DNA of 64,000 nt from Bacteroidales bacterium (GCA_015061005.1 SUXJ01000006.1:62001-126000); one strand, 5' to 3'. Counted from the first letter of the stretch, positions 36,245 through 46,097 are shown. The notes: generated by a model from the sequence alone, not told the origin. A program made the numbers and translations.

Positions 36245-36784
36245 ATGATGAAACCGATTTTTCTCATAGGATATATGGGCTGCGGAAAGTCAACTCTCGG
36301 ACGAGCGTTGGCGCGGCTCTCACCGCTTGAGTTTATTGACCTCGACAACTATATCGAAAACCGCTTTCATGCCTCTATCAGCGACCTGTTCTCATCGCGC
36401 GGTGAAGACGGATTCCGAAAGCTGGAGCAAGCAATGCTCGATGAAGTGAGCCGATTCAACAACGTAATCGTAGCTTGCGGAGGCGGCACACCTTGCTTCT
36501 TCAACAACATGGACCTGATGAACGAACGCGGAACCACCGTCTGGCTCACCACTCCAATTGAGCGTATCTATGAGCGACTTCAACGCAATCGCGCCAAACG
36601 CCCCATCATAGCAGATAAATCCGACGCCGAGCTGATGCAATTCATCACTGACGCGCTGGCGGCTCGCGAACCTTTCTACTCCTTGGCTACCCACCGATTT
36701 TGCGCCACCCTCCTCGAAGACAAAAGCCAAATCGCAATCACCGCCGCCGACTTCGCCAAACAATTTAACCTCCCTACCCTCTGA
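36245..36784 (+). CDS. aroK: Shikimate kinase
   Basis: About 179 residues; phosphorylates shikimate in the pathway to chorismate. The Walker A motif GYMGCGKSTLGRAL is near residue 10, the shikimate-binding Asp in EFIDLDNYIE near 35, and VVACGGGTPCF near 78. Walker-B-like and adenine-binding region RAKRPIIADKSD is present. Two adjacent ATG codons (36245, 36248) are possible starts; the frame reaches further upstream but only through the promoter. The stop overlaps the next gene's start (ATGA). Confidence 0.93.
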   Translation: MMKPIFLIGYMGCGKSTLGRALARLSPLEFIDLDNYIENRFHASISDLFSSRGEDGFRKLEQAMLDEVSRFNNVIVACGGGTPCFFNNMDLMNERGTTVWLTTPIERIYERLQRNRAKRPIIADKSDAELMQFITDALAAREPFYSLATHRFCATLLEDKSQIAITAADFAKQFNLPTL

Positions 36785-37965
36785 TGAACACCCAACCCTC
36801 ACCCTGCGAAGAAATGCTCACCCTTGAGCAGCCGCTTAGCGACTCCGGCCCCGAACGAAAACTCATCATCGGACTCCCGAGCGGTATGGCTGCCGGCGAA
36901 CGTCGCTTTCCCCTCACTCCCGAAGGCACCGAACAACTCGCCGACCGAAATATCCTCGTAAAAATCGAATCGGGAGCAGGCAAACCCATACACTACTCCG
37001 ACAATGACTACTCTCGCGCCGGAGCATCGGTATGCGAACGCCAAAAGTCATTGAGAGCCGACATAATAATCTCGCCGGCTCCGCTATACAAAGCCGAAAC
37101 CCTCTATATGCGCCGCGGCACTGTCCTGCTCACTCTGCTGCGCTCGGTAATCGACCGGCCCGACTATGCCCGCGCTCTGCAAAAAGCCGGAGTCAACGTC
37201 ATCGCTGCCGACCTCATCGACAATAACGGACACCGCCCCGTAGCCGACATCCTCCACGAAATCGACGGCTGCGCATCGGTAGTCGTAGCATCGTCTCTAT
37301 TAGCTGACCCAGTCAACGGAAAAGGGATTCTCCTCGGGGGAGTCACGGGCGTTGGACCCGGCGAGGTGCTCATCCTCGGCTCGGGAATGGGCGCAATTGC
37401 TGCCGCCCACAATGCCCTCGGCCTCGGTGCCACGGTCAGAATGTTCGACAACGACATCTATTCCCTGCGCTCAGCCTCAAGAGTACTCAATTATCAAATA
37501 ATAGCAGCGGCGCCCCACCCTCGCGTACTGAAGTCGGCTCTCCAAACGGCCGACATAGTCATCGCTACCCCGATGTCCGGAATGCCGGTCATCGACGGCG
37601 AATTGGCGGCCGCAATGAAACGTCGGGTAATCACGTTTGACCTCACCAACAAACCCGGAGCTACATTCCCGTCATTGCCGCTCATCGACTTGGGCAATAT
37701 GGAAATCGACTCTCTCAAAGCTTCCAACTCCCGAGTTTGCTGCCACAACGTCGGCGGCAGAGTACCGCGCACGGCGGCAATGGCGCTAAGCAACTCCATA
37801 GTGGCAGGATGCGATTCTCTGAGGGCATCAACCGGGTCACTCGCCGAAATGCCGGCACCTATGCGCCAAGCCTTGCTGTTCTATTGGGGCAAATGCGTCA
37901 ACTCTGCTGCTGCCGAAGCATTGGGCACTCGCGCTTTAGACATCAACCTCCTAATCGGCAACTAA
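36784..37965 (+). CDS. Alanine dehydrogenase/PNT-like protein, catalytic residues altered
   Basis: 393 residues with the alanine dehydrogenase/transhydrogenase alpha fold: N-terminal GERRFPLTPEGTEQLADRNI and ESGAGKPIHYSDNDYSRAGA, then a Rossmann region VLILGSGMGAIAAAHNALGL with GATVRMFDND. In true alanine dehydrogenases a Lys in VKEP and a His in YLHLA are catalytic; the matching stretches here read ISPAP and LLRSV, so both appear lost. A role as NAD-binding protein with another substrate is more likely than alanine oxidation, but is unproven. It overlaps aroK by 1 base; co-transcribed. Confidence 0.75.
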   Translation: MNTQPSPCEEMLTLEQPLSDSGPERKLIIGLPSGMAAGERRFPLTPEGTEQLADRNILVKIESGAGKPIHYSDNDYSRAGASVCERQKSLRADIIISPAPLYKAETLYMRRGTVLLTLLRSVIDRPDYARALQKAGVNVIAADLIDNNGHRPVADILHEIDGCASVVVASSLLADPVNGKGILLGGVTGVGPGEVLILGSGMGAIAAAHNALGLGATVRMFDNDIYSLRSASRVLNYQIIAAAPHPRVLKSALQTADIVIATPMSGMPVIDGELAAAMKRRVITFDLTNKPGATFPSLPLIDLGNMEIDSLKASNSRVCCHNVGGRVPRTAAMALSNSIVAGCDSLRASTGSLAEMPAPMRQALLFYWGKCVNSAAAEALGTRALDINLLIGN

Positions 37966-37970
37966 AAAAC

Positions 37971-38615
37971 ATGTCTCGACGAAAATTCTACGTAGTCTGG
38001 CAAGGTCTATCCCCGGGCATCTACGACTCTTGGGAGGAATGCGAACATCAAGTGCGCGGATTTGCCGGAGCTAAATACAAAGCATTCAACTCCATCGAAG
38101 AAGCAACGGCGGCTTTTCGCGGAAGCTACGAGGACCAAGCAACGCTCCTCATCGCATTGGCAAACCGTAAGGCGGCTCACGCTGCCGACTTCTCGGCGTT
38201 TCCGGAAATTCGCACTGACGGCATCGCAGTTGACGGGGCATGCGCCGGTGTGCCCGGCCCCATGGAATATCGGGGCGTTGAAATTGCCACCGGAAACGAG
38301 CTGTTCCACGTCGGGCCGATTTCGGGCGGCACAAACAACATTGCCGAATATTTGGCACTGGTCCATGCCTTGGCTCGATTCGACAAGATGGGCGACTTCC
38401 AAACTCCCATCTACACCGATAGCCGCACCGCTATTGCGTGGCTTCGAAACAGAAGGAGCAAAACAACTCTGACCCCTACCGCCGAGAATGCCCAAGTGTT
38501 CAACCTCCTCGAACGCGCCAACCGATGGGTCGCCTCTCACCCCCTGCGTAATCCCGTCATAAAATGGGAAACCGAAATCTGGGGTGAAATTCCCGCAGAT
38601 TTCGGTCGCAAATAA
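37971..38615 (+). CDS. Ribonuclease HI with N-terminal hybrid-binding domain
   Basis: 214 residues from the ATG at 37971, 5 bases after the previous stop. Residues 1-50 form the RNase H1 hybrid-binding (viroplasmin-like) domain, KFYVVWQGLSPGIYDSWEEC with GFAGAKYKAFNS. The catalytic domain shows the acidic residues in IAVDGACAG, NNIAEYLALVHAL and IYTDSRTAIAWL. It cuts RNA in RNA-DNA hybrids such as R-loops and Okazaki primers. The frame stays open upstream over the preceding gene, but that is not coding. Converges with ftsZ, stops 24 bases apart. Confidence 0.93.
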   Translation: MSRRKFYVVWQGLSPGIYDSWEECEHQVRGFAGAKYKAFNSIEEATAAFRGSYEDQATLLIALANRKAAHAADFSAFPEIRTDGIAVDGACAGVPGPMEYRGVEIATGNELFHVGPISGGTNNIAEYLALVHALARFDKMGDFQTPIYTDSRTAIAWLRNRRSKTTLTPTAENAQVFNLLERANRWVASHPLRNPVIKWETEIWGEIPADFGRK

Positions 38616-38639
38616 TTCGGAAAACGTTATCCGGACTGA

Positions 38640-40004
38640 TTAAAAACTGATAACCGACGCTGAATCGTCAATGCCGCCGCGCACCTGAGGTTCCGGAGCG
38701 GCCGGAGTCGGAACGGCTGAAACAATCGCCGCTTTTTGCTCCGAGGTTCGGGCATACGCAGGTGATTTTTCCAAGTTCTCTATAACGTTATCATCATCGA
38801 GTTGCTCCGGTTTGAGCACAACGTAGAGCGAACGTGCCTTTGCCGCCGCCAAGGCCGCAGCTTTCTCCTTACCATACTGTTCCTCTATGACCTTATTGGC
38901 GGTTTCCACTTCGGCCGTCTTGGTCTCCTCAGACTTTCGAGGGCCGAAAGTCACTTTGCGCTCGGGCACCGAAGCATCTGTTTCAAAGCCGCTGGCAAGA
39001 ATGGTCACCTTGATCTTGTCGCCGAGGCTGTCATCATAAGCCACGCCATATATCACCTCAACGTCTTCAATCGAGGTGACAAACTCCGTAAACGCCTTCA
39101 TTTCACCGGTACGGAACGGATTGTCGGCCTTACGCGAAATGTAGAGATTAAAAAGCAACTTTTTCGAGCCCATAATATTGCTATTCTTCAGCAGAGGCGA
39201 CTGCAATGCATCTTCAATAGCTTTCTGCACGCGAAATTCTCCCTCGCCGTACCCACAGCTGATAATCGATGCGCCGCCATTGCGAAGCGTCGTATCAACG
39301 TCGTTAAAGTCAATATTGATGCGCACATCCTCTGTGGTGATAAGCTCGGAAATGGCATGCGCCGCTGTCGACAGCGTATCGTCGGCCTTGCTGAACGATG
39401 AATCGAAGTCCAAATCAGGATACATCTCGATCAAACGCTCGTTATTAATGAGCAGCAACGAGTCAACATACTTCTTCATCTCGTTGGCGCCTTCAAGGGC
39501 TTTGGTAATCTTTTTAACGCCTTCAAACAAGAACGGAATCGTTACGATACCAACCGTCAGCACACCGCGTTCGCGAGCCACTCGGGCCACTACCGGGGCT
39601 GCACCCGTGCCCGTGCCGCCGCCCATACCGGCTGTGATAAACACCATCTTCGTATTATCGTCAAACATGGCGTTGATGGCATCAAGACTCTCCTCGGCGG
39701 CGGCTTTCGCCACTTCCGGTTTATCGCCTGCGCCAAGACCCGTATGGCCGATGAGCACTTTCTCCGGCACTATCGAGTTCTTCAGGGCCTGACTATCAGT
39801 ATTGCAGACCACGAACTTCACGTCTTCCGAATCCGGATTGGCTGTATAATCGGGGTTTTTCTCCAAGTGAACCTTATACATGTGGGCAACGGCATTGCCG
39901 CCACCGCCACCTACTCCAATAATCTTAATTATGCCGTCGCGGTTCGGGTCAACGGGGGTGGGAGCAACAAATTCCGATTCCCTGCAAATATCATCTATAT
40001 TCAT
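38640..40004 (-). CDS. ftsZ: Cell division protein FtsZ
   Basis: A 454-residue tubulin-like GTPase that forms the Z-ring. Motifs: KIIGVGGGGGNAVAHMYKVH near the start, the tubulin signature GMGGGTGTGAAPVVA near 128, and the T7-loop INIDFNDVDTTLRNGG near 233 (NxDxxD). After the globular part a linker carries ENLEKSPAYART, resembling the PAYxR-type C-terminal peptide of Bacteroidota that binds FtsA, followed by about 30 more residues to ISF. Last gene of the cluster, 24 bases after ftsA. Confidence 0.98.
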   Translation of the reverse strand: MNIDDICRESEFVAPTPVDPNRDGIIKIIGVGGGGGNAVAHMYKVHLEKNPDYTANPDSEDVKFVVCNTDSQALKNSIVPEKVLIGHTGLGAGDKPEVAKAAAEESLDAINAMFDDNTKMVFITAGMGGGTGTGAAPVVARVARERGVLTVGIVTIPFLFEGVKKITKALEGANEMKKYVDSLLLINNERLIEMYPDLDFDSSFSKADDTLSTAAHAISELITTEDVRINIDFNDVDTTLRNGGASIISCGYGEGEFRVQKAIEDALQSPLLKNSNIMGSKKLLFNLYISRKADNPFRTGEMKAFTEFVTSIEDVEVIYGVAYDDSLGDKIKVTILASGFETDASVPERKVTFGPRKSEETKTAEVETANKVIEEQYGKEKAAALAAAKARSLYVVLKPEQLDDDNVIENLEKSPAYARTSEQKAAIVSAVPTPAAPEPQVRGGIDDSASVISF

Positions 40005-40028
40005 AGTTTCGTCACTTTTTTATTCTAC

Positions 40029-41366
40029 TTATTCGTCATAATCCCCAAGGTCATCAGGGGTATCGGTCACCTGACCCTTTATTTTCTTCCACAGTCCGCC
40101 CAATAAGCTGCCTGACTTGGATTTGGGTTCTTCATCGAGGAAATCCTCTTCTTCGTCGTCTTCATCTGCAAAATCTTCTTCATCTGCAGGCTCCTCCGGT
40201 TCGGGAGTCTTCATCGGAGCGGTCGTACATGGCTTAACCGACTCTTGAAGCGAAAGCTCATAAAGCAACGAGATTACGTCAAGGTCCTCGCCGGTGGAGA
40301 TTTTTGCCCCCGACATTCTGACTATGGCGGGAAGTGCGCCGCGGCGCACCCCGAGAGTGGTGATTTTACTTAACTCCTCGGCAAAGCCGCGCAACATCGA
40401 ACCGCCACCGACCACCACTATCCCTGCCGGCAGGTCCGAGGCTGCAACTCCGGCATATTCCAGCTGGGCATTAATATTAGTGATGATTTCTGCCGAACGT
40501 GCGCTGACTATATTATTTATCTGAGTAGTATCCACTTCGTCCATCGTGGCACGATGTGCTTCCATGACATTCGCCGTACCAACCACTCGCTTTAACTCTT
40601 CCGCACGCTCATCGGTATATGGGAGCAACGCCGTCAAGTCGCGGGTAATATGACGGGAGCCCAACGGAATAGTCGCCAAATACGTCAAAACACCTTTCTT
40701 ATAAATAGCAACCGTGGTTGTCTCTGCCCCGCAGTCAACCATCATCACTCCCAAACGCTTTTCATCAACCGTCAGCACCAAGTCAGCCATAGCCATCGGA
40801 CGGACAACGTAGCCGTTAATGTCGATATTGAGCTTTTCATTAACCGCCAACTTCAAGTTTCGCATAAGTTGGCTCCGACAGCTCACTATATTGACCTTGG
40901 CCGAGATTTCGCGTCCCAATACGCCCACGGGATCTACCCCTTGACTTTTGCCGTCAACAAGAAAATCTTCAGGCTCTACTGCAAGCAGCTCAACTTCAGA
41001 ACCCGCAGGTCGGGCTCGATTCAGCAAGTTACTCACTATTTCATGCGTCACCTCAGTGTCGTTCGCAAGCGACATGCCAAGGGTCGCAGGAGTGGTCTTC
41101 AACGACCTGCCCCCCACCCCAAGATATACCGCCGAAATCTTCTCGGGCGATATGCGATTGTTTAATTTGGTCATGACGCGATTCAACTCATTGGCAACTT
41201 CCATAACATTCTGAACGCATCCGTAGCGCACAAAATTCGGGTGTTGCTTCTCTTCTTCAATGCCCTTAACGGTCAGGACCCCCGAAGAGTCTATTTGACC
41301 AACGGCGCCCTTGATTTTTGAGCTGCCGATTTCAATGGCCACAATGTAAGGAGATGTATTATTCAT
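40029..41366 (-). CDS. ftsA: Cell division protein FtsA
   Basis: A 445-residue actin-like protein that ties FtsZ to the membrane. It shows IVAIEIGSSKIKGAVGQID (phosphate 1), GVMMVDCGAETTTVAIYKKG (phosphate 2) and PAGIVVVGGGSMLRGFAEEL (adenosine). A very acidic segment (about residues 390-425, EPEEPADEEDFADEDDEEED) precedes the C-terminal helix LLGGLWKKIKGQV, which should be the membrane-targeting amphipathic helix. It follows ftsQ by 33 bases. Confidence 0.97.
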   Translation of the reverse strand: MNNTSPYIVAIEIGSSKIKGAVGQIDSSGVLTVKGIEEEKQHPNFVRYGCVQNVMEVANELNRVMTKLNNRISPEKISAVYLGVGGRSLKTTPATLGMSLANDTEVTHEIVSNLLNRARPAGSEVELLAVEPEDFLVDGKSQGVDPVGVLGREISAKVNIVSCRSQLMRNLKLAVNEKLNIDINGYVVRPMAMADLVLTVDEKRLGVMMVDCGAETTTVAIYKKGVLTYLATIPLGSRHITRDLTALLPYTDERAEELKRVVGTANVMEAHRATMDEVDTTQINNIVSARSAEIITNINAQLEYAGVAASDLPAGIVVVGGGSMLRGFAEELSKITTLGVRRGALPAIVRMSGAKISTGEDLDVISLLYELSLQESVKPCTTAPMKTPEPEEPADEEDFADEDDEEEDFLDEEPKSKSGSLLGGLWKKIKGQVTDTPDDLGDYDE

Positions 41367-41399
41367 ATTCTTATACTTTTATTCTATATTGTATGTTGC

Positions 41400-42242
41400 C
41401 TATTCTTGTTTTGTCGAAACGGTTTCTTCATCAGCCTCCGCATTTTCAAGTTCCTCTATGATTTCTATATCTAACTTCGGAAGCTTACCTCGCCTACGAG
41501 TTGCAACGATCTGATTTCGCCACTTCAGAGTTATCGTATCGTAATAGTCCCAACCCTTTTCCGGCATAACAGTTGCATAAAACCGGCGCAGCCTCTTGAA
41601 TTTATCCGAAACATCGGAGGCATCGCCCAAGTTCACGACATGACCGCGTATGGCGGGAACAAGGATTATATTGGTGGAATCCGCCGCGGAAATCATCGTT
41701 ATCATCTTATTCATATCCGAATCCGACTTCAAATAATCCAGCAGCGGCATCAGCATCGCCGGACTACTCCCACGAGGTATCTCCCCATAAAGTTGGGGCA
41801 CATCGACTTTATATCTCCGAGATGCCGCTATGCGTTTCCCGGCCCGGTTTATATAATAACTCTGTCCTTCATCGGGCCACACTCGAGCAACCGGAACCAT
41901 CGGTTCCACAGTGACTCGTATCTTATTATTGGCCAGTCTGACCACTTCAGCCCGCTCTATGCGGTCAAGACTCGCCACTGCGGCTTGCAATGCGCCCAGA
42001 TTCACGTCCTTCATCGAAGTCCGGGTCAACTCGCTGAAAAGCGGCATCAATTCCGCCGTAAGGGAGTCAGACGTAACAAAGCCTATTCCATCCGGGTCAT
42101 CAACAATTATCTTTCCGCCGCTCAAGCCGCCGCAAAGCTGCTCATCGGCACGCGAACTGCTCCACACGCAGACCGCAATGAGATACACCGTAAAAACACA
42201 CGTCAATGCTATCATCAATATATTTTTCACTACGGGCCTCAT
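41400..42242 (-). CDS. ftsQ: Cell division protein FtsQ
   Basis: A 280-residue bitopic protein: one N-terminal membrane helix (about residues 7-28), a periplasmic POTRA-like region with GALQAAVASLDRIERAEVVR and a beta domain ending near RLRRFYATVMPEKGWDYYDT. It links early and late divisome proteins. Sequence conservation is low, as usual in Bacteroidota, so the call relies on topology and position between murC and ftsA. Its ATG overlaps the murC stop (ATGA). Confidence 0.92.
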   Translation of the reverse strand: MRPVVKNILMIALTCVFTVYLIAVCVWSSSRADEQLCGGLSGGKIIVDDPDGIGFVTSDSLTAELMPLFSELTRTSMKDVNLGALQAAVASLDRIERAEVVRLANNKIRVTVEPMVPVARVWPDEGQSYYINRAGKRIAASRRYKVDVPQLYGEIPRGSSPAMLMPLLDYLKSDSDMNKMITMISAADSTNIILVPAIRGHVVNLGDASDVSDKFKRLRRFYATVMPEKGWDYYDTITLKWRNQIVATRRRGKLPKLDIEIIEELENAEADEETVSTKQE

Positions 42243-43612
42243 TTGCTTGCATCTACTATTTGTGGAAGAAGTAAGTTAATATCCCCGGCTCCAACGGTGA
42301 GGAGGACTTCAAAGCCGCTTTGAGCAACGGCATCTACCAGCGCATCGCGCTCCACTATCATCTTTTTCTCAACCGTAACGTCTCGAAGTATAAGCTCCGA
42401 TGTCACTCCCTCAATCGGAAGTTCCCGGGCAGGATAGATTGGCAACAATATAACTTCGTCGGCTTGCGAAAGTGCCGCGGCAAATTGCGGCGCAAAATCC
42501 CGAGTGCGGCTGAACAAGTGTGGCTGAAATGCCACCACTAATCGCTTGTCGGGAAAAAGACGGCGCACCGAACCCAACGACGCCTTCAATTCATCGGGGT
42601 GATGTGCATAATCATCAATTATCACCTTATCCGGCTCGCGCAGCCAAAATTCAAACCGGCGTTTTGCGCCGAGAAATGTCTTCATCGCCTCGCGATAATC
42701 ATCGGCTTTGATTTCGGAATTACGGAGCAACCATACGCCACCGCAAGCTGCAATTGCGTTATCTACATTTACCTCTAAAGGCACTCCAAGTTCCACCCCT
42801 GAAATTGTTTCCTCGGGAGTAACAAAATCAAACGTTATGCGTCCGTCGGCAATAACGAGGTTTTCAGCATGAAAATCTCCGCGGTCAATTCCGTAGGTAT
42901 AGGTTTTTACCTTTTCGCCGACACGCGGTTTAAGTTTTAAGTCATTGTGAATCAGTAGTGCTCCTCCGGGAACAACGAGTTCGGTGAAGTGAGCAAAACT
43001 TTCCAAATAGGCCTCCTCTGTGCCGTAAATGTCCAAATGATCGGGATCGGTTGATGTAATGACGGCTATGGTCGGCGATAAGTGATGAAATGAGCGGTCA
43101 AATTCATCTGCCTCGATAACGGCATATGGACTGCGACTGTCCAACAGGCAATTAGTGCCGTAATTCCGAAGCACTCCACCCAAAAAGGCGTTACAGCCTA
43201 CTCCGCTCTGCGTCAGCAAATGCGCCGCCATTGAGCTGGTCGTGGTCTTGCCATGAGTTCCCGCAAAACACACTGCCGTCTCGCTCCGCGTCACTCGCCC
43301 GAGCACCGCGGCTCGCTTCACCACTTCAAAGCCGTTGCTGCGAAACCACTGCAACCCCTTGTGGTCACCGGGAATTGCCGGAGTGTAAACCACCAACGTA
43401 TCCTCCGGATTTCGATACGCCATGGGTATAGATTCCGGATCATCTGTAAAACAGATGTCCACTCCTTCCGCAGCCAATGCTTCCGTAAGGTCCGAAGGAG
43501 TGCGGTCATATCCACCTACTCGGCATCCCTTGGCAAGGAAATAGCGTTCCAATGCCGCCATGCCGATGCCGCCGGCGCCTACAAAGTATATATTTTGCTT
43601 TTCAGCACTCAT
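42239..43612 (-). CDS. murC: UDP-N-acetylmuramate-L-alanine ligase MurC
   Basis: 457 residues; adds L-Ala to UDP-MurNAc in the cytosol. Motifs: IYFVGAGGIGMAALERYF (Rossmann), AGTHGKTTTSSMAAHLL (ATP site), SFHHLSPTIAVITSTDPDHL and DDYAHHPDELKASL. The ATG at 43612 is chosen because it overlaps the murG stop as ATGA; another in-frame codon lies 5 codons upstream inside murG. Cluster order murG-murC-ftsQ as in other Bacteroidota. Confidence 0.97.
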   Translation of the reverse strand: MSAEKQNIYFVGAGGIGMAALERYFLAKGCRVGGYDRTPSDLTEALAAEGVDICFTDDPESIPMAYRNPEDTLVVYTPAIPGDHKGLQWFRSNGFEVVKRAAVLGRVTRSETAVCFAGTHGKTTTSSMAAHLLTQSGVGCNAFLGGVLRNYGTNCLLDSRSPYAVIEADEFDRSFHHLSPTIAVITSTDPDHLDIYGTEEAYLESFAHFTELVVPGGALLIHNDLKLKPRVGEKVKTYTYGIDRGDFHAENLVIADGRITFDFVTPEETISGVELGVPLEVNVDNAIAACGGVWLLRNSEIKADDYREAMKTFLGAKRRFEFWLREPDKVIIDDYAHHPDELKASLGSVRRLFPDKRLVVAFQPHLFSRTRDFAPQFAAALSQADEVILLPIYPARELPIEGVTSELILRDVTVEKKMIVERDALVDAVAQSGFEVLLTVGAGDINLLLPQIVDASK

Positions 43613-44703
43613 TTCCCTTTTTGACAAATTTCAAGAATCTTATCTACTATTTTCTCATCGGCGCCTACCAACGCCATTTCCAATGCATTATCGGCAAGCG
43701 ACATGCGGCGAGCATCGTCGGCCAACAAACTGCAAACCTCCGACCCGAGTTTCTCGGGAGCGTCGGCATCAAGAATCATCACTGCGGCATTGCGAATCGC
43801 AAGGGCTTCCGCATTCTTACGCTGATGGTCCTCTGCCACATTCGGACTCGGCACCAAGATTGATGCCTTCCCAAGAAGTTGCAACTCCGAGATTGTTCCG
43901 GCTCCGGCACGCGACACAACCAAATCTGCCGCACGATATGCCACCGCCATATCTGAAATAAAAGCCGAGGCTTTAACTCCGGAATACTGCGCGGCTATCG
44001 GAGCAAACTCTTCAACGTAGAGTTTACCGGTCTGCCACATCACTTGCGCTCCGGTTTCCGTGATATCCTTCAATGCACCGCCAAGGCTCTCGTTAATGGT
44101 GCGCGCACCCAATGAACCACCCACCACTAAAACCAACGGCCTGTCGGCGTCGAAGCCCAACTTCTCTTTGGCGGCTGCACGACTGAGCTGACATTCAGCC
44201 AAGTTCGCACGAACCGGATTGCCGGTAAGCACGATTCTGTCTGCCGGGAAGAACCGTTCCATTCCGGGATATGCGCAGCAAATCGCACGCGCGTCCTTCG
44301 CCAATAGTTTGTTGGTCACTCCGGCATACGAATTCTGTTCTTGCAGCAAGGTCGGAATTCCGGCTTTCTGCGCAGCTTTCAGTGTAGGACCCGAAGCATA
44401 ACCGCCGACTCCGACAGCTATGTCGGGAGCAAACTCGCGAACTGTCTTGCGCGCCAAGCGCATGGACTTCCATAGCTTAATCATCACCGCCACGTTGCGC
44501 CACGGGCGTTTCCTGTCGAACCCCGCAACCGGTAAACCTACTATCTTATAGCCTGCCGCCGGCACACGTTCCATTTCCATTCTGCCCAATGCGCCGACAT
44601 ACAATATTTCACATTCGGGCAATCGCCGACGCAGTGCATTTGCTATCGAAAGCGCGGGGAAAATATGTCCGCCGGTTCCGCCACCGCTGATTATAACTTT
44701 CAT
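43609..44703 (-). CDS. murG: UDP-GlcNAc transferase MurG
   Basis: 364 residues; converts lipid I to lipid II at the inner face of the membrane. The glycine-rich ISGGGTGGHIFPALSIANAL at the start and the UDP-GlcNAc-binding GAGTISELQLLGKASILVPS near residue 266 are diagnostic. ATG 44703 is preferred; a TTG three codons upstream also fits. Stop overlaps the murC start by 4 bases and the gene follows ftsW by about 20. Confidence 0.97.
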   Translation of the reverse strand: MKVIISGGGTGGHIFPALSIANALRRRLPECEILYVGALGRMEMERVPAAGYKIVGLPVAGFDRKRPWRNVAVMIKLWKSMRLARKTVREFAPDIAVGVGGYASGPTLKAAQKAGIPTLLQEQNSYAGVTNKLLAKDARAICCAYPGMERFFPADRIVLTGNPVRANLAECQLSRAAAKEKLGFDADRPLVLVVGGSLGARTINESLGGALKDITETGAQVMWQTGKLYVEEFAPIAAQYSGVKASAFISDMAVAYRAADLVVSRAGAGTISELQLLGKASILVPSPNVAEDHQRKNAEALAIRNAAVMILDADAPEKLGSEVCSLLADDARRMSLADNALEMALVGADEKIVDKILEICQKGK

Positions 44704-44723
44704 ATCATTCAATATTCAATCGG

Positions 44724-46097
44724 TTAAACTTGTGAGGGATTTGCATCTTGAAGTTCAGTGGGCAATGCGTTCTTTTCGCGTGCAAGTTCGGCGCGCGAAG
44801 CATCTTTGTCACGCAGCGTAAAGCGACTCACACTCAGCATTATCCCAAACGCTATCGAAGTAGTCAATATCGATGTGCCGCCCTTGGAGAATAAGGGAAG
44901 CGGCTGACCCGATACCGGGCCGGCGCCGGAAACGATGGCCATGTGACATAGAGCCTGCATCACGATCAACACCGCACATCCGGTCACCAAAAACGCCGGA
45001 TACATCTGATTGCAGCGATAGGCGATAACGTATGCTCGAGCCAACAGCCAAATATAGAGCAACATCACAAACATGCCCCCTATAAAGCCAAGATCTTCAA
45101 CTATAATGGCGAATATAAAATCAGTAAAGGCAAGCGGCAGACGCGATGTCTCGCGTGAATTGCCGGGAAACACTCCGAACCAGCCGCCATTGGCTTGCGC
45201 CATATACGACCGCATTTCTTGCAAATTCTTTGCCGTAATCGGACGCTCATAGCGAGGAGTATCATCGCTGAATGCACTGAATCGATTGGCCCATGTGTCG
45301 TCCTCCATGCGAGAGCCGCCTTTATCAGCCGCCTCTGGAACTTCAAAGACATTGCCGCGCGAGTCAACGAGAACAATGTCCGCTTGACGCTCGTCGGCCT
45401 GTTTTGACATATGAATTTTTATGCCCGCGCCAATGCCGCCGGCCACTGCATAAATCGCTATAATCAACCAAAACTTGCGCCATTCCAATGCTCCGAGCAA
45501 GAGCATCGAACATGAAATCGCCATCAAAATTATCGTATTGGTCAATCCCTGCGTAAACAGCAGAGCGCTGAGAAACAACACCAGTGAGGCGGCTTTGAAT
45601 AGGCCGCGATTTCGCAGTCGCTTATCTTTTTTCAGCTGCGAAGTGCTCAATATCAGTGACAACATCAACACTGCCGACAGTTTCAAAAATTCCGCCGGAA
45701 ACAACGACACAAACGGCAAGTTTATGGCTCGGCGTGCTCCATTGACGTACTCTCCGAAAAATATAACGTAAACCATCGCCAATACGCTACCCAAACACAG
45801 CAACTTGCTCGCCGGAACGAAGTATTTGAAATGCACCTTTTGCAAGCCGAGAATAATAAGAAAGCCAACAAAGAGCATTCCGACATGACGCAGCAGCGGA
45901 GCATACAATCCTTGCTTTGAGATTTCAAACGATGACGCACTGTAAAGTTCTATAATTGACAAGACAACTATAAAACCGTAAACGCCCCAAATGTGGGTGT
46001 CCGGCGGATTCAATGCCCCGGAAGTCGGAGCCTGTGCCGGGGAGGCAGCTGCCACGCTGCGCCTTTCCTGTTGTGGATTTTCTGTACGGAATGCCAT
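44724..46097 (-). CDS. ftsW: Septal peptidoglycan polymerase FtsW
   Basis: 457 residues of the SEDS family with about ten membrane helices; polymerises lipid II together with FtsI. The cytoplasmic and loop motifs NGARRAINLPFVSLFPAEFL, the large loop (about residues 235-290), GGWFGVFPGNSRETSRLPLAF and FIFAIIVEDLGFIGGMFVML are SEDS landmarks, the last containing the conserved acidic residue. Location in the dcw cluster favours FtsW over RodA. ATG overlaps the murD stop (TAATG). Confidence 0.95.
   Translation of the reverse strand: MAFRTENPQQERRSVAAASPAQAPTSGALNPPDTHIWGVYGFIVVLSIIELYSASSFEISKQGLYAPLLRHVGMLFVGFLIILGLQKVHFKYFVPASKLLCLGSVLAMVYVIFFGEYVNGARRAINLPFVSLFPAEFLKLSAVLMLSLILSTSQLKKDKRLRNRGLFKAASLVLFLSALLFTQGLTNTIILMAISCSMLLLGALEWRKFWLIIAIYAVAGGIGAGIKIHMSKQADERQADIVLVDSRGNVFEVPEAADKGGSRMEDDTWANRFSAFSDDTPRYERPITAKNLQEMRSYMAQANGGWFGVFPGNSRETSRLPLAFTDFIFAIIVEDLGFIGGMFVMLLYIWLLARAYVIAYRCNQMYPAFLVTGCAVLIVMQALCHMAIVSGAGPVSGQPLPLFSKGGTSILTTSIAFGIMLSVSRFTLRDKDASRAELAREKNALPTELQDANPSQV

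Noticed and set aside
38616-38639. Possible bidirectional terminator between RNase HI and ftsZ
   Set aside because: Only a 4-bp CGGA/TCCG pairing without a T-run was found in the 24-base gap, too weak to call.
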